Assembly: GCA_022641835.1 (NCBI GenBank)
Contig: CP048723.1
Span: 124,001 to 188,000, forward strand
DNA length: 64,000 nt
Origin: Petasospora fabianii
Lineage: Eukaryota; Ascomycota; Saccharomycetes; Phaffomycetales; Wickerhamomycetaceae
Direction of reading: 5' to 3'
Shown: positions 63,136 to 64,000 of the stretch, piece by piece
Layout: every line of letters begins with the position of its first letter
Position numbering within the stretch: the first letter of the stretch is position 1
Program-made: the position numbers and the translations under genes
Notes under the pieces: generated by a model
What the model saw: only the letters and a program-made list of their open reading frames with translations
Told to the model about the DNA's origin: nothing
Databases searched by the model: none

Positions 63136-64000
63136 TTACGCAATGGTGTTCATGACGACGGTGAACAACTCGTTCAAACCCACCACATGCTCCTTGGCAT
63201 TACTCACAGAGCCACCAAATGCAATTGTGAAAACGTCCTTAACATCACCATCAGATCCCAACTCGTTAGCATACTCCAGAATAGGTTCAAACAAGTTTGT
63301 AGCCTCACCACCAATCAATAAAAAGTCTAAAGGCTTAGCATTGAACGGCTCCTCCGATTTAGAGCTTACAGGAGAAGGTGGAGCACTCATAGGGTGGACA
63401 TCATCGCTGAGAGTTCCAGTTTTTGTGAGATATTCAATCAGGAAAGTGATAGCCTTCATAGTAATATCAGACTGTTGAATGAATACCGTGCCATTAACAA
63501 GAGTGGCATGAATGTTCTGATTAATGCTGTTCACGTGAGCAATCAAGTCTCCAATAGTGGCATCCTTACGTTCCTTGTCCTGAACAGCAACATCCTCTGT
63601 GTGGAACTTCAACGTAGCCTCATCCAGCTCGGCCCTGGATTGTGGAAGTCTTTCTTCATAAGACTTTGCAACAACCTGGGTAGTTTCCAACCAACTGCTG
63701 ACATTTTCATTGGCAAGGGACAACCAATTGTCGGCATTTTTCAACTTTAAGAAGTTTCCACTCTCAGCAATGAGACCCAATTTTGGAATACGACGATATA
63801 GTCTTTCCAAGAGAACACGTTTCTCTGTTGAGAGAACGTAAACGTCATTTTCCGCACTCAAGTCATACAAGATACGAAGAACTCTCTCCGTTGGGACGTT
63901 CGAGAGGAGGAAAATGAAGAGTTTGTTAGTGGCATTCTTGTAAGCAGAAGTGAATCTCTCAACGTCGAGTGTCAGGTGAGTCTTCTTCTCTTGTTGGTAC
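63136..64000 (-). CDS. TPS3: C-terminal part of Tps3/Tsl1-type regulatory subunit of the trehalose synthase complex (N-terminus off right edge)
   Basis: The visible 287 residues align with the trehalose-phosphatase domain of the yeast trehalose complex. KLFIFLLSNVPT replaces the DxDGTLTP nucleophile motif; VYVLSTEKRVLLERLYRRIP matches the region around SGRD; KLGLIAESGNFLKLK matches QLGLSAEHG; FLLIGGEATNLFEPI replaces GDDxTDE. All catalytic Asp residues are gone, so this should be one of the non-enzymatic subunits (Tps3 or Tsl1), not the phosphatase Tps2. Its role is to stabilise and regulate the Tps1-Tps2 complex in the cytosol. The first whole codon begins at 63999. Most of the gene lies outside the window, so the choice of name is provisional. 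Confidence 0.72.
   Translation of the reverse strand, partial: YQQEKKTHLTLDVERFTSAYKNATNKLFIFLLSNVPTERVLRILYDLSAENDVYVLSTEKRVLLERLYRRIPKLGLIAESGNFLKLKNADNWLSLANENVSSWLETTQVVAKSYEERLPQSRAELDEATLKFHTEDVAVQDKERKDATIGDLIAHVNSINQNIHATLVNGTVFIQQSDITMKAITFLIEYLTKTGTLSDDVHPMSAPPSPVSSKSEEPFNAKPLDFLLIGGEATNLFEPILEYANELGSDGDVKDVFTIAFGGSVSNAKEHVVGLNELFTVVMNTIA

Noticed and set aside
1-64000. Transposons, LTR elements, virus-like elements, CRISPR arrays, operon-like clusters
   Set aside because: No reverse transcriptase, integrase, transposase, capsid-like frame, long terminal repeats or spaced repeats were seen; the window is single-copy apart from the PTM1 pair and short simple repeats.

Overview
The window looks like a chromosome-internal segment of a budding yeast (Saccharomycotina). 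It is AT-rich, densely packed and almost wholly single-copy. It has yeast-type orthologues, very short introns close to start codons with TACTAAC-like branch points, and a tRNA-Glu with a poly-T terminator. CTG is read as leucine at conserved positions in ARC18 and CTK3, which argues against the CUG-Ser clade. A Fad2-type desaturase points to a lineage outside the S. cerevisiae group, but I cannot name the species. I saw no transposon, LTR element, virus-like element or CRISPR array.

Layout, left to right. 1-9 kb: 5' part of a ferric reductase (cut by the left edge), an unrecognised acidic protein, a Fad2-type desaturase, and two tandem PTM1-family seven-TM proteins. 9-16 kb: tRNA-Glu(CUC), VTA1, a short-chain dehydrogenase, ARC18 (spliced), SSY1 and ADK2. 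16-25 kb: MSH6 and SKI3, divergent around a spacer with two MluI cell-cycle boxes. 25-33 kb: an RGS-domain protein, a zinc-cluster factor, a possible 72-residue gene, and an STP3/STP4-type zinc-finger factor. 33-43 kb: an ELO2-type elongase, the Rho1 exchange factor ROM2, and an F-box/LRR-like protein. 43-54 kb: a run of small conserved genes (MIC10, LIN1, PTC7, ATP synthase subunit e, MRPL35, a PEX11-family protein, ATX1, LTO1, PRD1) plus an unrecognised Ser-rich protein. 54-64 kb: NMD2/UPF2, PEP7/VAC1, ORC5, a WD40 protein, CTK3, and the 3' part of a TPS3/TSL1-type trehalose-complex subunit (cut by the right edge).

The genes do not form one pathway; the window is an ordinary eukaryotic mixture. 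Small functional links exist: SKI3 and NMD2 both act in cytoplasmic mRNA surveillance; SSY1 (amino-acid sensor) and an STP-family factor belong to amino-acid or nitrogen signalling; the desaturase and elongase both act on fatty acids; MIC10 and ATP synthase subunit e both shape mitochondrial cristae.

The main added value is gene structure. Five coding genes (ARC18, ATP synthase subunit e, ATX1, LTO1, NMD2) need a 5'-proximal intron to give a correct N terminus, and MIC10 has a convincing intron just before its ATG. In all six the branch-point A lies only 9-15 nt from the 3' splice site. Other notable signals are a tandem GATAA array upstream of the ferric reductase, strong stem-loops downstream of the elongase, an 18-bp identical element in two unrelated promoters, a 22-bp palindrome and C-rich leader at ROM2, and a possible dual start in PRD1. 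I did not find a clearly novel multi-gene system.
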